Assembly: GCF_001570765.1 (NCBI RefSeq)
Contig: NZ_BCSH01000066.1
Location: 1-44,828 of the forward strand
Length of the DNA stretch: 44,828 nucleotides
DNA from: Nocardiopsis listeri NBRC 13360
GTDB taxonomy: Bacteria > Actinomycetota > Actinomycetes > Streptosporangiales > Streptosporangiaceae
Direction of reading: 5' to 3'
Part shown: positions 8,762 through 16,994 of the stretch, in pieces
Numbering within the stretch: the first letter of the stretch is position 1
How the letters are laid out: each line of letters begins with the position of its first letter
Position numbers and translations under genes: made by a program
Notes under the pieces: generated by a model
Told to the model about the DNA's origin: nothing
Database searches by the model: none
Seen by the model: only the letters and a program-made list of their open reading frames with translations

Positions 8762-9361
8762 CTACTCGGTCTTCAGTTCCAGGCGGGCCACCACCCGCTC
8801 GCTCAGGTGGTGCTGGGCCAGGGTGAACCCGGCCCGACGGAACATCTCCACGGTGCCGGTGTAGACCTCGGCACTGGGGGCGCGGCCGCCCGCCGTGTCG
8901 ACCGGATAGGCCTCCAGCACTCGGGCGCCGTTGGCGCGCGCGTACTCGATGGCCCCGCCCAGAAGACGACTGCCCTGCCCCCGTCTACGGCGGCGCGGCG
9001 GCATCCAGAAGCAGACCAGGGACCACACCCCCGGCTCCTCCGGGTCGGCGGGGCGCAGGGTCCGGGAGCGGGACAGTCGGATGAAGTCCTCCCGTGGGGC
9101 CACGGACACCCAGCCGCAGGGGCCGTCCTCGTCGTAGGCCAGCAGCCCGGGCACCCGCCCGTCCAAGGTGAGCCGCCGCAGCTCTTCCTTGTTGTCGCGA
9201 CCACGCAGGGATCGCTCACAGGAGACGCTCGCCGTGTGGTCCTTGGCCCGCCTCCGAAAGAACGTGCACCAGCAGTGCCCGTAGGCTCCCGTCGGACCGA
9301 ACAGGTTCTCCAGGTCGTTCCACCGCTCGGCGGTGGCGGGCTCGATTGAGACGATGGACAT
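8762..9361 (-). CDS. GNAT-family N-acetyltransferase
   Basis: A 199-residue protein with the GNAT fold. Acetyl-CoA binding is suggested by the arginine-rich RRRRRGQGSRLL near the middle, a variant of the R/Q-x-x-G-x-G/A loop, after the strand VWSLVCFWMPP; the C-terminal part EMFRRAGFTL is the usual last helix and strand. It starts at ATG 9361, where the conserved fold begins, although the frame is open for a further 85 codons upstream. It probably acetylates a small amine, but the substrate is unknown. It ends in its own terminator and has a separate promoter region of about 150 bases. Confidence 0.82.
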   Translation of the reverse strand: MSIVSIEPATAERWNDLENLFGPTGAYGHCWCTFFRRRAKDHTASVSCERSLRGRDNKEELRRLTLDGRVPGLLAYDEDGPCGWVSVAPREDFIRLSRSRTLRPADPEEPGVWSLVCFWMPPRRRRRGQGSRLLGGAIEYARANGARVLEAYPVDTAGGRAPSAEVYTGTVEMFRRAGFTLAQHHLSERVVARLELKTE

Positions 9362-9513
9362 CGGACTCCCTCGCGAGACACAACTCTGACCGCCACATGT
9401 GATGAAGCACACTAGCGGTGATCCGCTGTGACCGAAAGGACACGGATGCCCGATAACGCCTACGGTTAGGGGTTTGTGCGCATTTTCAACAGAATCGAAT
9501 GGCAACCAGAACG

Positions 9514-9553
9514 CCGTGGGGCGCATCCAAGACATCTCGGATGCGCCCCACGG
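9514..9553 (-). terminator. terminator of the amino acid symporter gene
   Basis: A perfect 15-bp stem (CCGTGGGGCGCATCC with GGATGCGCCCCACGG) with a 10-base loop stands 35 bases past the stop codon at 9588. It may also insulate the acetyltransferase promoter just beyond it. Confidence 0.8.
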
Positions 9554-9587
9554 GACTTCGTGCCGGCGTTTCAGGGGCCGAAGGACC

Positions 9588-11087
9588 TCAGGAGTCGACG
9601 GACTCCTTCTCACCACGTCCCGCGCCCTCTTCCGGCGCCCAGCACTGCACGCCGCGCACGTCCGGCAGCCGGTCCCGGGTGAAGACCGGGTCGATCCCCT
9701 GGCGACGCTGCTCGTTGTAGTCCTTGAGCAGGCGGCAGGCGATCACCGTCAGCGGGGTGATCGCGATCAGGTTGACCAGCGCCATCAGACCCATGGTCGT
9801 GTCCGCCAAGGTCCAGATCAGGTCGATCGAGCCCAGGCAGCCCAGGAAGGTGGCGACCAGGAAGACCACCTTGTACACGAACAGGACGGTCCTGTTCTCG
9901 CTGAGGTACTCGATGTTGGACTCGCCGTAGTAGTAGTTGCCGAGCACCGAGGTGAACGCCACCAGGAAGATGATGAGCGTCATCAGGTGCAGCGCCCACG
10001 GGCCCAGCATCGACATCAGGGCCATCTGGGTCATGTCACCCTGCAGCACACCGTCGAAGGTGCCCTGGTAACCCAGCAGGACGATGAAGGCGGTCACCGA
10101 GCAGACCACCAGGGTGTCCACGTAGACGCCGAGGGTCTGTACCAGGCCCTGCTTGACCGGGTGGGTGACCGAGGCGCTGGCTGCGGCGTTGGGCGCCGAA
10201 CCCAGACCGGCCTCGTTGGAGAACATTCCTCGCCGCACGCCCTGGATGATGACCACACCCAGCGCCGCCGCCGCGAACTCGCCCAGACCGAAGGCGTTCT
10301 CGATGATCGACATGAACATGCCCGGCACCAGCCGCCAGTTCATCACCATGATGATCAGACCGATGACGATGTAGATGGCGGCGAAGACCGGGATGAGGGC
10401 CTGTGCGGTGTTCGCGATACGGCGGACGCCACCGAAGATCACCAGGCCGGTGAGGAACACCAGCAGCACACCGATGACGGCGGAGAGGACCGGACCGGTC
10501 GCCACGCCCAGTTCCCCGGCCGAGTTGGCGACCGTGTTGGTGATGGTGTTGCTCTGCACCGCGTTGAACACCATCGGGAAGGTGATGATGAGGATGACCG
10601 CGAACACGATGGCCAGCCAACGCTGTCCGAGTCCGCGTTCGATGTAGTAGGCGGGGCCACCTCGGTACCCCGCGGGGTGACGGACCTTGTACAGCTGCGC
10701 GAGCGTGGACTCCACGAAACTGGCGCCGCACACCACGACGGCCATCACCCACATCCAGAAGACGGCGCCAGGGCCGCCCAGGGAGATGGCGATGGAGACG
10801 CCGATGATGTTGCCCGTACCGATCCGGGCGGCGGCGGAGATGAAGAAGGCCTGGAGTGAGGAGACCGCCTTCTTCCCGTCCGGTGCGACCTCGGGCTTGC
10901 TCTTCAGTACCCGGAACATCTCCGGGAACATACGGAACTGCACGAGGCCGGACCGGATGGTGATGTAGAGGCTCACCACGATCAGGAGCGGGATGAGGAT
11001 CCACGCCCAGAGGAAGTCGTCGTTGAAAACGCCGACCATCTCGGTGAGCCGAGCGCCCAGGGCGGGCGCTGCGTCTGCGAGTATCAC
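9588..11087 (-). CDS. alanine/glycine:cation symporter (AGCS family)
   Basis: A 499-residue inner-membrane transporter with about ten to eleven helices. Family hallmarks include the N-terminal LWAWILIPLLIVVSLYITIR and the signature region with AAARIGTGNIIGVSIAI and GPGAVFWMWV, then the second conserved stretch EAGLGSAPNAAASA. AGCS proteins take up alanine or glycine with Na+ or H+. I place the start at GTG 11087 because AAAGGAG stands ten bases upstream; an ATG at 11039 would also leave the first helix whole. The hydrophilic C-terminus runs on for some 40 residues. It is monocistronic with its own terminator. Confidence 0.92.
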   Translation of the reverse strand: MILADAAPALGARLTEMVGVFNDDFLWAWILIPLLIVVSLYITIRSGLVQFRMFPEMFRVLKSKPEVAPDGKKAVSSLQAFFISAAARIGTGNIIGVSIAISLGGPGAVFWMWVMAVVVCGASFVESTLAQLYKVRHPAGYRGGPAYYIERGLGQRWLAIVFAVILIITFPMVFNAVQSNTITNTVANSAGELGVATGPVLSAVIGVLLVFLTGLVIFGGVRRIANTAQALIPVFAAIYIVIGLIIMVMNWRLVPGMFMSIIENAFGLGEFAAAALGVVIIQGVRRGMFSNEAGLGSAPNAAASASVTHPVKQGLVQTLGVYVDTLVVCSVTAFIVLLGYQGTFDGVLQGDMTQMALMSMLGPWALHLMTLIIFLVAFTSVLGNYYYGESNIEYLSENRTVLFVYKVVFLVATFLGCLGSIDLIWTLADTTMGLMALVNLIAITPLTVIACRLLKDYNEQRRQGIDPVFTRDRLPDVRGVQCWAPEEGAGRGEKESVDS

Positions 11088-11220
11088 GAGGGTGGGGCTC
11101 CTTTGCTCCAAAGAACAGACAACCGAAACCCCATGCCCGCACAATGGGACAGAACACCGCAACCACGCGCACTGACGCACGATGGTGACCGTTCCGTTAC
11201 CGACCTCGGGAACCCCGGGT

Positions 11221-11508
11221 TCAGCCTTCGTGCACCAGGTCCGCGTAGTCCGGGTTGCGCTCGAAGAAGTTCTGCGCGAACGGGCAGATCGGCACGACCT
11301 TCAGGTGACGTCCACGGATGTGGTCCAGGGACTCCCGCATCAGCGTGCTGGCCACGCCCCGCCCCTCGAACGCGGACTCCACCTCCACGTGCGGCAGGGC
11401 CAGCACCCCTTCGGCGATCAGGTGGTAGGCGGAGAACCCGACCACCTCGCCGTCCGCGCTCACCTCGTACCGCGAGCGCTCCGGCACGTCGACGACGGTC
11501 AGTTCCAT
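11221..11508 (-). CDS. short GNAT acetyltransferase (YjdJ/CG type)
   Basis: A 95-residue single-domain acetyltransferase of the short GNAT type. The sequence runs from the central strand SRYEVSADGEVVGFSAY through LPHVEVESAFEGRGVASTL, which holds the acetyl-CoA loop, to the closing VVPICPFAQNFFERNPDYADL typical of this family. No substrate is established for most members. It starts at ATG 11508, and ends about 130 bases before the symporter start. A loose dyad at its stop may end the transcript. Confidence 0.85.
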   Translation of the reverse strand: MELTVVDVPERSRYEVSADGEVVGFSAYHLIAEGVLALPHVEVESAFEGRGVASTLMRESLDHIRGRHLKVVPICPFAQNFFERNPDYADLVHEG

Positions 11509-11811
11509 TGCCACTACCCCAAGTTCGCGCATTCGTCGCGCACCCGTCGTGCGCGTGATGGGTCCCACAGGAGAACACGTTCCCATACCCACCACACGCC
11601 CACACATCGGGTCGCCGAACGGGTCGGTGACCGGCGAGACGGGGGCCGGTGCTCGGTTCTCAGCGGCGCAGGCCCCCGGCTTCGGCCGTGAGGCGGAAGC
11701 CGACCCACCGGAACAGGCCGGCGCGTCGATGTCCCGACCCGGCCCAGGACCCACCGGTACTTCGTGGCGCGGGCGGGCACGGAACGCTCCACGGCGACGG
11801 GTCCGGACCGC
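11509..11811. other. non-coding gap, possible narJ terminator
   Basis: About 300 bases without a supportable gene. The only structure I see is a dyad GGGGGCC (11641-11647) with GGCCCCC (11671-11677), which would make a weak terminator for narJ; the promoter of the short acetyltransferase must lie near 11520-11600. Confidence 0.35.
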
Positions 11812-12510
11812 TCATGGTTCCTTCCCGCTCGCGCCCGTCCTCGGGAGCGGGACGCGTGGCCGCGTCCCGTGGGGTTCCATGCCCACGTCCTTCCCGAGCG
11901 GCCCCACCTCGGCACGGAGGGGCGCGGGGAGCGTGTGCCGGACCGCCTCCACCACCCGCGCGTAGGGCGTCCCGTGCTCGCGCAACGCCTCGGAGAGCAG
12001 GTCGAGTCCGGTCCGATGGTCCACCAGCAGTTCCAATCCGATGTCGGCGTCGCCCCTGGCCGTGAACTCCAGCATCACGGCCAGGTGGTCGGGCAGCTCA
12101 CGGGCGTGCGCCCGCCAGCCGCACTCCGCGTACGCCCGTTCGATCTCCGCCAGGGCGTGACCGCGACGCCGGGTGTCCCCGTCGGTGTAGTGGGTCATGT
12201 GCAGGGCCCGGCGACAGCGCGGGTCGAACACGTCCACGTAGTGCGCGCACAGTTCGAACTCCGGCGTGCTGGCGGCGTGTTCGCAGAACTCCAGCAGTTC
12301 GGTCCGGGCCGGCCCCTTGGGCAGCTCGGCGACGGCGCGCGCCACCAGCGGGAGCCGTTCGAAGAAGCCCTCGTCCGGATAGCCGAGCAGGACCGAGGCG
12401 GACTGGTGGGTCACCGCACGGGCGTGGGTCCGGCGCGCCTCGCGTCCGGCGCCCAGCCATCCGGATCGTACTCCGTCGTCGTTGTTCGTATCGTCGGTGG
12501 TGGTGCTCAT
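11812..12510 (-). CDS. narJ: NarJ-type nitrate reductase assembly chaperone
   Basis: A 232-residue protein of the NarJ/TorD superfamily. The conserved core is clear: SVLLGYPDEGFF near residue 40, then HYVDVFDPRCRRALHMTHYT and DGDTRRRGHALAEIERAY, then the helix ELPDHLAVMLEF. NarJ inserts the molybdenum cofactor into the NarG subunit of respiratory nitrate reductase and leaves before membrane assembly. It begins at ATG 12510 with AAGGGG upstream. The expected partners narG, narH and narI are absent on both sides, so it is an orphan here. The C-terminal 25 residues are proline- and arginine-rich and look disordered. Confidence 0.85.
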   Translation of the reverse strand: MSTTTDDTNNDDGVRSGWLGAGREARRTHARAVTHQSASVLLGYPDEGFFERLPLVARAVAELPKGPARTELLEFCEHAASTPEFELCAHYVDVFDPRCRRALHMTHYTDGDTRRRGHALAEIERAYAECGWRAHARELPDHLAVMLEFTARGDADIGLELLVDHRTGLDLLSEALREHGTPYARVVEAVRHTLPAPLRAEVGPLGKDVGMEPHGTRPRVPLPRTGASGKEP

Positions 12511-12915
12511 GGTCGACCCCTTACGCGGGCCCGGGGCTCCAGCCCCGCCCGTTGTCGGTACCGTCGTCCTTCCGGGGTGGGAAGAGTCCGTCGGGGGCTC
12601 CGAACCCGCTGAGGAATGGTCGGTGGCCGGGGTTTTCCCAGAAACGATTCCGTATTCGACGCACACATCGCGGTCCCCGCCATTTTTACTCCGCGTCGCC
12701 ATAAGGAAAACACCCCATTTGCCGGCCCGTTACCACAGTGGGGACAAGAGACCAGGGAAGCACTTCCGACCTCGGCTGCATTCCGTTAGCAAATATGCCT
12801 GTTGCGGCGGGAAAGTCATACTTCCCACACCGCTTCGAACGACAATCACGGCAGCCGGAAAGAGGGGGCACCGCGACATCGGCCGTCCACAGGCTGTGGG
12901 CGATGGCGGGCGGGA
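12511..12915. other. AT-richer non-coding gap upstream of narJ
   Basis: About 400 bases between the narJ start and the end of the methyltransferase gene. The part at 12640-12860 is clearly less GC-rich than its surroundings. No frame has the codon bias of a real gene. It holds an imperfect dyad GGGAAAGTCATACTTCCC near 12810 and probably the narJ promoter. Confidence 0.45.
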
Positions 12916-13641
12916 TCAGATCCCGGTGAGGTCGCGGGCGCGGACCAGGACCGCCGAACGGTTGCCGACCTTGACCCGTTCCAGCGCGCGCACGCCCTCG
13001 GGCAGCTGCACCCGGCGCGTGCGCGCGGTCAGCACGACCACGGAGCGCTCCGGCAGTACCCGCCCCATCGAGGAGAGCAGCCCGTGGACCGGGTCCTGCG
13101 GGATGTCACCCTCCCATCGGGTCATCTCGCCGTAGGGGACGTCGGTGACCACGAGGTCGGCGTCCACCGGCTCGGCGAGGGCGAACACGTCGGCCACGGC
13201 CGACTCGTGCGGGAGGTCGCCCCCGGTGACGGCCAGCCCCGCGGCGAGGTCGCGGGCTGCCTCGGCGCGTTCCACGTAGGCGACACGACCGAAGTCGAGG
13301 GCCGAGCGGCGTAGCTCGCGCTCACGTTCGGCCAGCCCTTCGGCGGTGAGGAGTTCGAGGTTGCGGGCGGCGATGGCGACGGCGTCGGGGTCCACGTCCG
13401 AGGCCCGTACGTGGACCAACAGGTCGCGGTGGAGCAGACCCAGGACCGTGACCAGGTAGCCGCTACCGCAGCAGGGGTCCCACAGGCGGGCCCGCTCGTG
13501 GCCGAGGTGCACCATCGCACGTTGAAGGAGTTCGCTGGCCAATCGGACGGGGAAGCCGGGGAAACCCGGCGCAGACCGCAGAACCTGTCCACTCGCCAGC
13601 GCGGAGTGGTCCGTACGCTCAGTGGCGTACCGGTAACTCAC
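12916..13641 (-). CDS. AviRa-like 23S rRNA (guanine-N2) methyltransferase
   Basis: A 241-residue Rossmann-fold methyltransferase. The N-terminus (YRYATERTDHS, then SGQVLRSAPGFPGFPVRLA) and the SAM-binding loop WDPCCGSGYLVTVLGLLHR match, as I recall them, the avilamycin-resistance enzyme AviRa of Streptomyces viridochromogenes. The catalytic motif TDVPYGEMTRWEG and the closing KVGNRSAVLVR also fit. AviRa methylates a guanine in domain V of 23S rRNA and blocks orthosomycin binding. I start it at GTG 13641 after a G-rich site; an ATG at 13704 would add unconserved residues. It is monocistronic. Function by homology is likely, but resistance itself is an inference. Confidence 0.82.
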   Translation of the reverse strand: MSYRYATERTDHSALASGQVLRSAPGFPGFPVRLASELLQRAMVHLGHERARLWDPCCGSGYLVTVLGLLHRDLLVHVRASDVDPDAVAIAARNLELLTAEGLAERERELRRSALDFGRVAYVERAEAARDLAAGLAVTGGDLPHESAVADVFALAEPVDADLVVTDVPYGEMTRWEGDIPQDPVHGLLSSMGRVLPERSVVVLTARTRRVQLPEGVRALERVKVGNRSAVLVRARDLTGI

Positions 13642-13680
13642 AAACGTCCCCCGTCCAGACGACAACGTCCCCACAACGCC

Positions 13681-13713
13681 GAAGGCCCGGTGTCTGAGGG
13701 ACACCGGGCCTTC
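13681..13713 (-). terminator. terminator of tRNA-Asp
   Basis: A perfect 14-bp stem (GAAGGCCCGGTGTC with GACACCGGGCCTTC) and a 5-base loop lie eight bases past the 3' end of the tRNA on the minus strand. Confidence 0.8.
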
Positions 13714-13720
13714 GATGATG

Positions 13721-13795
13721 CGGTCCTGACGGGATTTGAACCCGCGGCCTCCACCTTGACAGGGTGGCGAGCACTCCTAACTGCTCCACAGGACC
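13721..13795 (-). tRNA. tRNA-Asp (GTC), copy 1
   Basis: The 75-nt cloverleaf is complete on the minus strand: acceptor GGTCCTG with CAGGACC, anticodon arm CCACC-CTGTCAA-GGTGG with anticodon GTC, and T arm CGGGTTCAAATCCCG. No CCA is encoded. The sequence is identical to the copy at 19446-19520. Confidence 0.95.
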
Positions 13796-13893
13796 TCGTT
13801 GCGTTCACAACTCTAGCGCGACTCCGGAGTACTTCGTACCGCCGTCGCCCTAAAGTGGTTCGAAAGTACCCGCGACCGACGAGAGGACCTTGC

Positions 13894-14301
13894 GTGAGCG
13901 AGCAGTCCGCCCCCCTTCCCACCGGCCCCGACTCCACGCGGGTGGACCGTTGGCTGTGGGCGGTACGCCTCACCAAAACCCGCTCCGATTCGGCGCAGGC
14001 CTGCCGTGGCGGGCATGTTCGCGTCAACGACCGACCGGCCAAACCGGCCACGACGGTCAAGGCGGGCGACCAGGTGCGGGTGCGCCTGCACGGCACCACC
14101 CGGATCGTGGACGTGACACACGTCATCGTCAAGAGGGTCGGGGCGTCCGTCGCGGTCCGCTGCTATGAGGACCGCACTCCGGCCCCACCGCCGGAGGCCC
14201 GAGGGCCGGTGATCCGGCGCGATCGCGGCGCCGGTCGGCCCACCAAGAAGGACCGTCGCATGCTGGACCGGTTGCGGTCCGACTTCCCCCCGCCCGCCTG
14301 A
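13894..14301 (+). CDS. S4-domain RNA-binding protein (Hsp15-like)
   Basis: A 135-residue basic protein. Its S4 domain covers about residues 14-75: TRVDRWLWAVRLTKTRSDSA, then GGHVRVNDRPAKPATTVKAGD, the alpha-L RNA-binding motif. This matches the Hsp15/YrfH group, which in Escherichia coli binds stalled 50S subunits carrying nascent chains to recycle them. The tail is rich in arginine and lysine, as in other members. I choose the GTG at 13894, with GAGAGGA eight bases before it. The gene ends four bases before a convergently read hydrolase gene. Confidence 0.88.
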   Translation: MSEQSAPLPTGPDSTRVDRWLWAVRLTKTRSDSAQACRGGHVRVNDRPAKPATTVKAGDQVRVRLHGTTRIVDVTHVIVKRVGASVAVRCYEDRTPAPPPEARGPVIRRDRGAGRPTKKDRRMLDRLRSDFPPPA

Positions 14302-14305
14302 GCCC

Positions 14306-15139
14306 TCAGGAGCTCCCTTGTCCGGTATCTCCGTTGAGCCCGGAGAGCGGGTGTTGGGCGAGGAAGTCGCGGACGGCATCGGTCGCCTTGGGGACCGCCT
14401 CGTGCAGGTAACCGTGACGGGCGCCGGGCAGGACCAGCAGTCGGGCGTTCGGGATGCGTTGGGCGAGCAGTTCGGCGTTGGCCACGGGGGTGAGCTCGTC
14501 GTCCTCACCGTGCACGACCAGGGTGGGCGCCTGGATGCGCGGCAACAGGTCCCAGCCGTCGTGCTTCATGCTCGCCTCGTAGTGGCGGCGCTGGGCACGC
14601 AGCGGGTTACGCGGCACGATCCGGGACACCGTCTCGGGGTTCGCGTCGGCCCACGAGGGTGAGTAGAACAGGTGCGCGATGAGGCCGCGTCCCTCCTCGG
14701 TGTTGGCTTTGCGCAGGGCGATCGACGCGTGGTGCGGGCGCTCGACCTCGTTGCTCCCGCCCGGCGCGGTGGCGCCCAGGACCAGCGCACCGACCCGGTC
14801 GGGCGCGATCGAGGCGAGCGTCTGGGCGATCTTTCCGCCCATGGAGAAACCGTACACGTGGGCGCGTTCAACGCTCTCGGCGTCCAGGACGGCCAAGGCA
14901 TCGTGGGCCAGCAGTTCCATGCTGTAGGGGCGGTCGAGGGGAACGTCGCTGCCGCCACTGCCGCGCATGTCCATCAGGATCACCCGGTGACGCTCGGCCA
15001 GATCGGCGTACACCCCCTCCCACATGGTGTGGTCGAGGGATTGTCCGTGGATGAGCAGCAGCGGCTCACCCGATCCGTGGACGTCGTACCGAATGCGGGT
15101 TCCGTCAGCGGCGGTCGCGTGGTTCACGCCAACGGACAC
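14306..15139 (-). CDS. alpha/beta hydrolase
   Basis: A 277-residue alpha/beta hydrolase. Visible are the oxyanion motif LIHGQSLDHTMW, the strand RVILMDMRGSGGSD, the nucleophile elbow GFSMGG, the acid in VVHGEDDELTP and the catalytic histidine in PGARHGYLHE. This resembles 3-oxoadipate enol-lactonase and haloperoxidase relatives, but no pathway genes surround it, so the substrate is open. The start is uncertain; I take GTG 15139. It lies head to tail with the membrane protein gene that ends 18 bases upstream, so the two may be co-transcribed. Confidence 0.85.
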   Translation of the reverse strand: MSVGVNHATAADGTRIRYDVHGSGEPLLLIHGQSLDHTMWEGVYADLAERHRVILMDMRGSGGSDVPLDRPYSMELLAHDALAVLDAESVERAHVYGFSMGGKIAQTLASIAPDRVGALVLGATAPGGSNEVERPHHASIALRKANTEEGRGLIAHLFYSPSWADANPETVSRIVPRNPLRAQRRHYEASMKHDGWDLLPRIQAPTLVVHGEDDELTPVANAELLAQRIPNARLLVLPGARHGYLHEAVPKATDAVRDFLAQHPLSGLNGDTGQGSS

Positions 15140-15157
15140 TACCCGACAAAGCACGCC

Positions 15158-15727
15158 TCACGAGTGGCGCGAGGACCGCGAGACCACGTGGTCCTCATGC
15201 CAGGAACGATAGGCCGCCCAGCCGAGCACGGCACTGGCCACCAGCATGACGAACACTCCGGACCCCGGCGCCACGTCCTCGTCCGGGACCCCCGCCCAGA
15301 ACCAGGCCACGAAGGACAGGAACGGGACCAGACCGCACAGCACCATCAACGTCACGAGCCGAAAGCCGCTCTGCCCGAAGTGACAGCCCACCGCGAAGCC
15401 GACCTGGATCAGGAGGAGGGCCAGGCTCAGGAAGAAGAGCCCATGCCCCTCGGCGAGCGCTCCCCACAACACGTCCCAGCCCGTCGAGTAGCCGGTCGGC
15501 TCCAGCGCGTCCACAGCATCATCGAAGACGCGAAAACCCCCACCTTCACGGATCCAGGGCAGGGCCGGCGACAGGAACAGGGCGACGGTGCCACCGAGGA
15601 ACGCGGCGGCCGTCGTCCGGTCCGACGGAGCGTCGCCGTTCAGCCTCTGCAAACGCATCTCCAAGCGGTTGACCCGAACGCGCAGGCGCTCGGTCTCGCT
15701 CGGCTGTTCCTGATCGTTGGACCTCAC
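15158..15727 (-). CDS. four-helix membrane protein, paralogue A
   Basis: A 189-residue protein with an N-terminal amphipathic stretch (SETERLRVRVNRLEMRLQ) that could form a short coiled coil, followed by about four hydrophobic helices. It shares a pattern with the protein at 16995-17537: LF-S-ALPW-R, then GF-V, then EP-G--TGW before the second helix. I do not recognise the family. I start it at GTG 15727 after GAGGAG. It is divergent from the PP2C gene, 119 bases apart, which suggests shared control. Function unknown; perhaps a membrane partner or target of the phosphatase. Confidence 0.7.
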   Translation of the reverse strand: MRSNDQEQPSETERLRVRVNRLEMRLQRLNGDAPSDRTTAAAFLGGTVALFLSPALPWIREGGGFRVFDDAVDALEPTGYSTGWDVLWGALAEGHGLFFLSLALLLIQVGFAVGCHFGQSGFRLVTLMVLCGLVPFLSFVAWFWAGVPDEDVAPGSGVFVMLVASAVLGWAAYRSWHEDHVVSRSSRHS

Positions 15728-15846
15728 GGAAGGGTCTCCTCGACTCGTCGGAAGTGGTCCGTCCACGATCTCGTGTCCGGTGACCGCGAACCAAACCACC
15801 CCTGAGGAGCATCTCCCCGGACCCCACCACCGGGAGAGGAGCGCGA

Positions 15847-16752
15847 ATGCACACACCCGTCATCGCCGCCGACTCCGACCAGGGGCCTCGGGAACACCAA
15901 CAGGACGCGTACGCGCACCAGGTAGCCGACGCCTCCGGCGGCTGGCGCGCGTCCCTGGCCGACGGCTTCGGCGAACACCCTCGCACCCGTGAGGCCGCCG
16001 TACTCGCCGCCGTCACCGCCATAGAGGCCGGCGGCGAGGCCTTGGACGCCGTTCTCGCCGCCACAGGCGCGATCTCCCTCGCCCACCCGGGAGCCGACTG
16101 CGTGATGGTGCACGCGCGCCAGGACGCCCCCGACGACCCCATCGACGTCGCCTGGGTCGGCGACTGCCGGCTCTGGACCTGGTCACCCGGCGACGGGTTG
16201 CGCCGGCACACCCACGACCACACCTTCGGGCAGCGGTTGCGGGACCGGTACGTGGCGGAGGACCTGGCGCGGGCCGGCGACAACGCGCTCACCACCTCGG
16301 TCGCCACCGCTGCCCTCGCCGACATCGGCACCGCGACCGCTCCCCCGGCGGAACTGGTGCTGTTCACCACCGACGGGGTCCACGACCACGTCGACGAACT
16401 CCTGCTGGCCGAACTGGTCACCGACCACGCGCACACCCCGGACGTCCTGGCCCAGGTGTTGGTGGACGCCGCCCGCGAAGCGGAGAGCGGCGACAACGCC
16501 ACCGCCATGGTCATCCGCCTTCCCCTCCCGGAGTCGCCCTACCTGTCCCGGCAGGAGCTACTGCTGGACGGTCTGGCCCACGTCGACGGGTTCGACGACG
16601 ACCAAACCGTCCTGCGCCGCCTCGCCGAGGACCGCGCCGTGGGCATCGCGTGCGATCGGTTCCTGCTGCGCGAGGGCACCACCTACTGGTGCACGAAGGA
16701 CTCCGACCACACCGACCACCACGTCAGCTGGCACGGAGTCACCTGGAGCTAG
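15847..16752 (+). CDS. PP2C-type protein phosphatase with C-terminal extension
   Basis: A 301-residue PPM/PP2C phosphatase. All metal-binding motifs are visible: QQDA near residue 20, ADGFGEH in place of the usual DGMGG, WVGDCRLW, FTTDGVHDHV and SGDNATAM near residue 218. It should remove phosphate from Ser/Thr in cytosolic or membrane proteins and may oppose a kinase such as the one at 3312-5072. The last 75 residues are not phosphatase; they end in a small Trp/Cys/His-rich module (TYWCTKDSDHTDHHVSW). The gene is flanked on both sides by minus-strand genes for paralogous membrane proteins. Confidence 0.88.
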   Translation: MHTPVIAADSDQGPREHQQDAYAHQVADASGGWRASLADGFGEHPRTREAAVLAAVTAIEAGGEALDAVLAATGAISLAHPGADCVMVHARQDAPDDPIDVAWVGDCRLWTWSPGDGLRRHTHDHTFGQRLRDRYVAEDLARAGDNALTTSVATAALADIGTATAPPAELVLFTTDGVHDHVDELLLAELVTDHAHTPDVLAQVLVDAAREAESGDNATAMVIRLPLPESPYLSRQELLLDGLAHVDGFDDDQTVLRRLAEDRAVGIACDRFLLREGTTYWCTKDSDHTDHHVSWHGVTWS

Positions 16753-16994
16753 GACGTGTTCCGCGGATCATTCCGGGCTCGCGACCACCAGGCCGCCTCT
16801 CGCTGCGCCGACTTCGCTCGGACAGCCGAACCCGGGCATACCTTCGCTCCTCGTCTTGCGAGAGGTTGCATGGAGGCCGCTCGCGTCGATCGGCGCAAGC
16901 GCCGAATCAACCGAAAGCATCCACGGAAAACGCCCTAGTCGTACTGACCACAGAGGTTAGGTACGCATCAGCCAAGGTTCACCCCGACACGGCA
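16753..16994. other. non-coding gap with inverted repeats
   Basis: Some 240 bases without a credible gene. A short frame exists on the plus strand but lacks codon bias. An 8-bp dyad CCTCTCGC (16796-16803) with GCGAGAGG (16858-16865) and a second short hairpin near 16900 (CGGCGC with GCGCCG) are present and may end the two convergent transcripts. Confidence 0.4.

Noticed and set aside
12482..13135. A 217-codon plus-strand frame across the narJ upstream gap
   Set aside because: It runs antisense into the methyltransferase gene and its codon use changes along the way, as expected for chance in GC-rich DNA.
12700..13795. An integrated island ending at tRNA-Asp
   Set aside because: I found no integrase and no repeated 3' tRNA fragment (attachment site) on the lower-coordinate side.
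16756..16938. A 60-codon frame after the PP2C gene
   Set aside because: It has no codon bias, no ribosome site and ends within a hairpin-rich gap.
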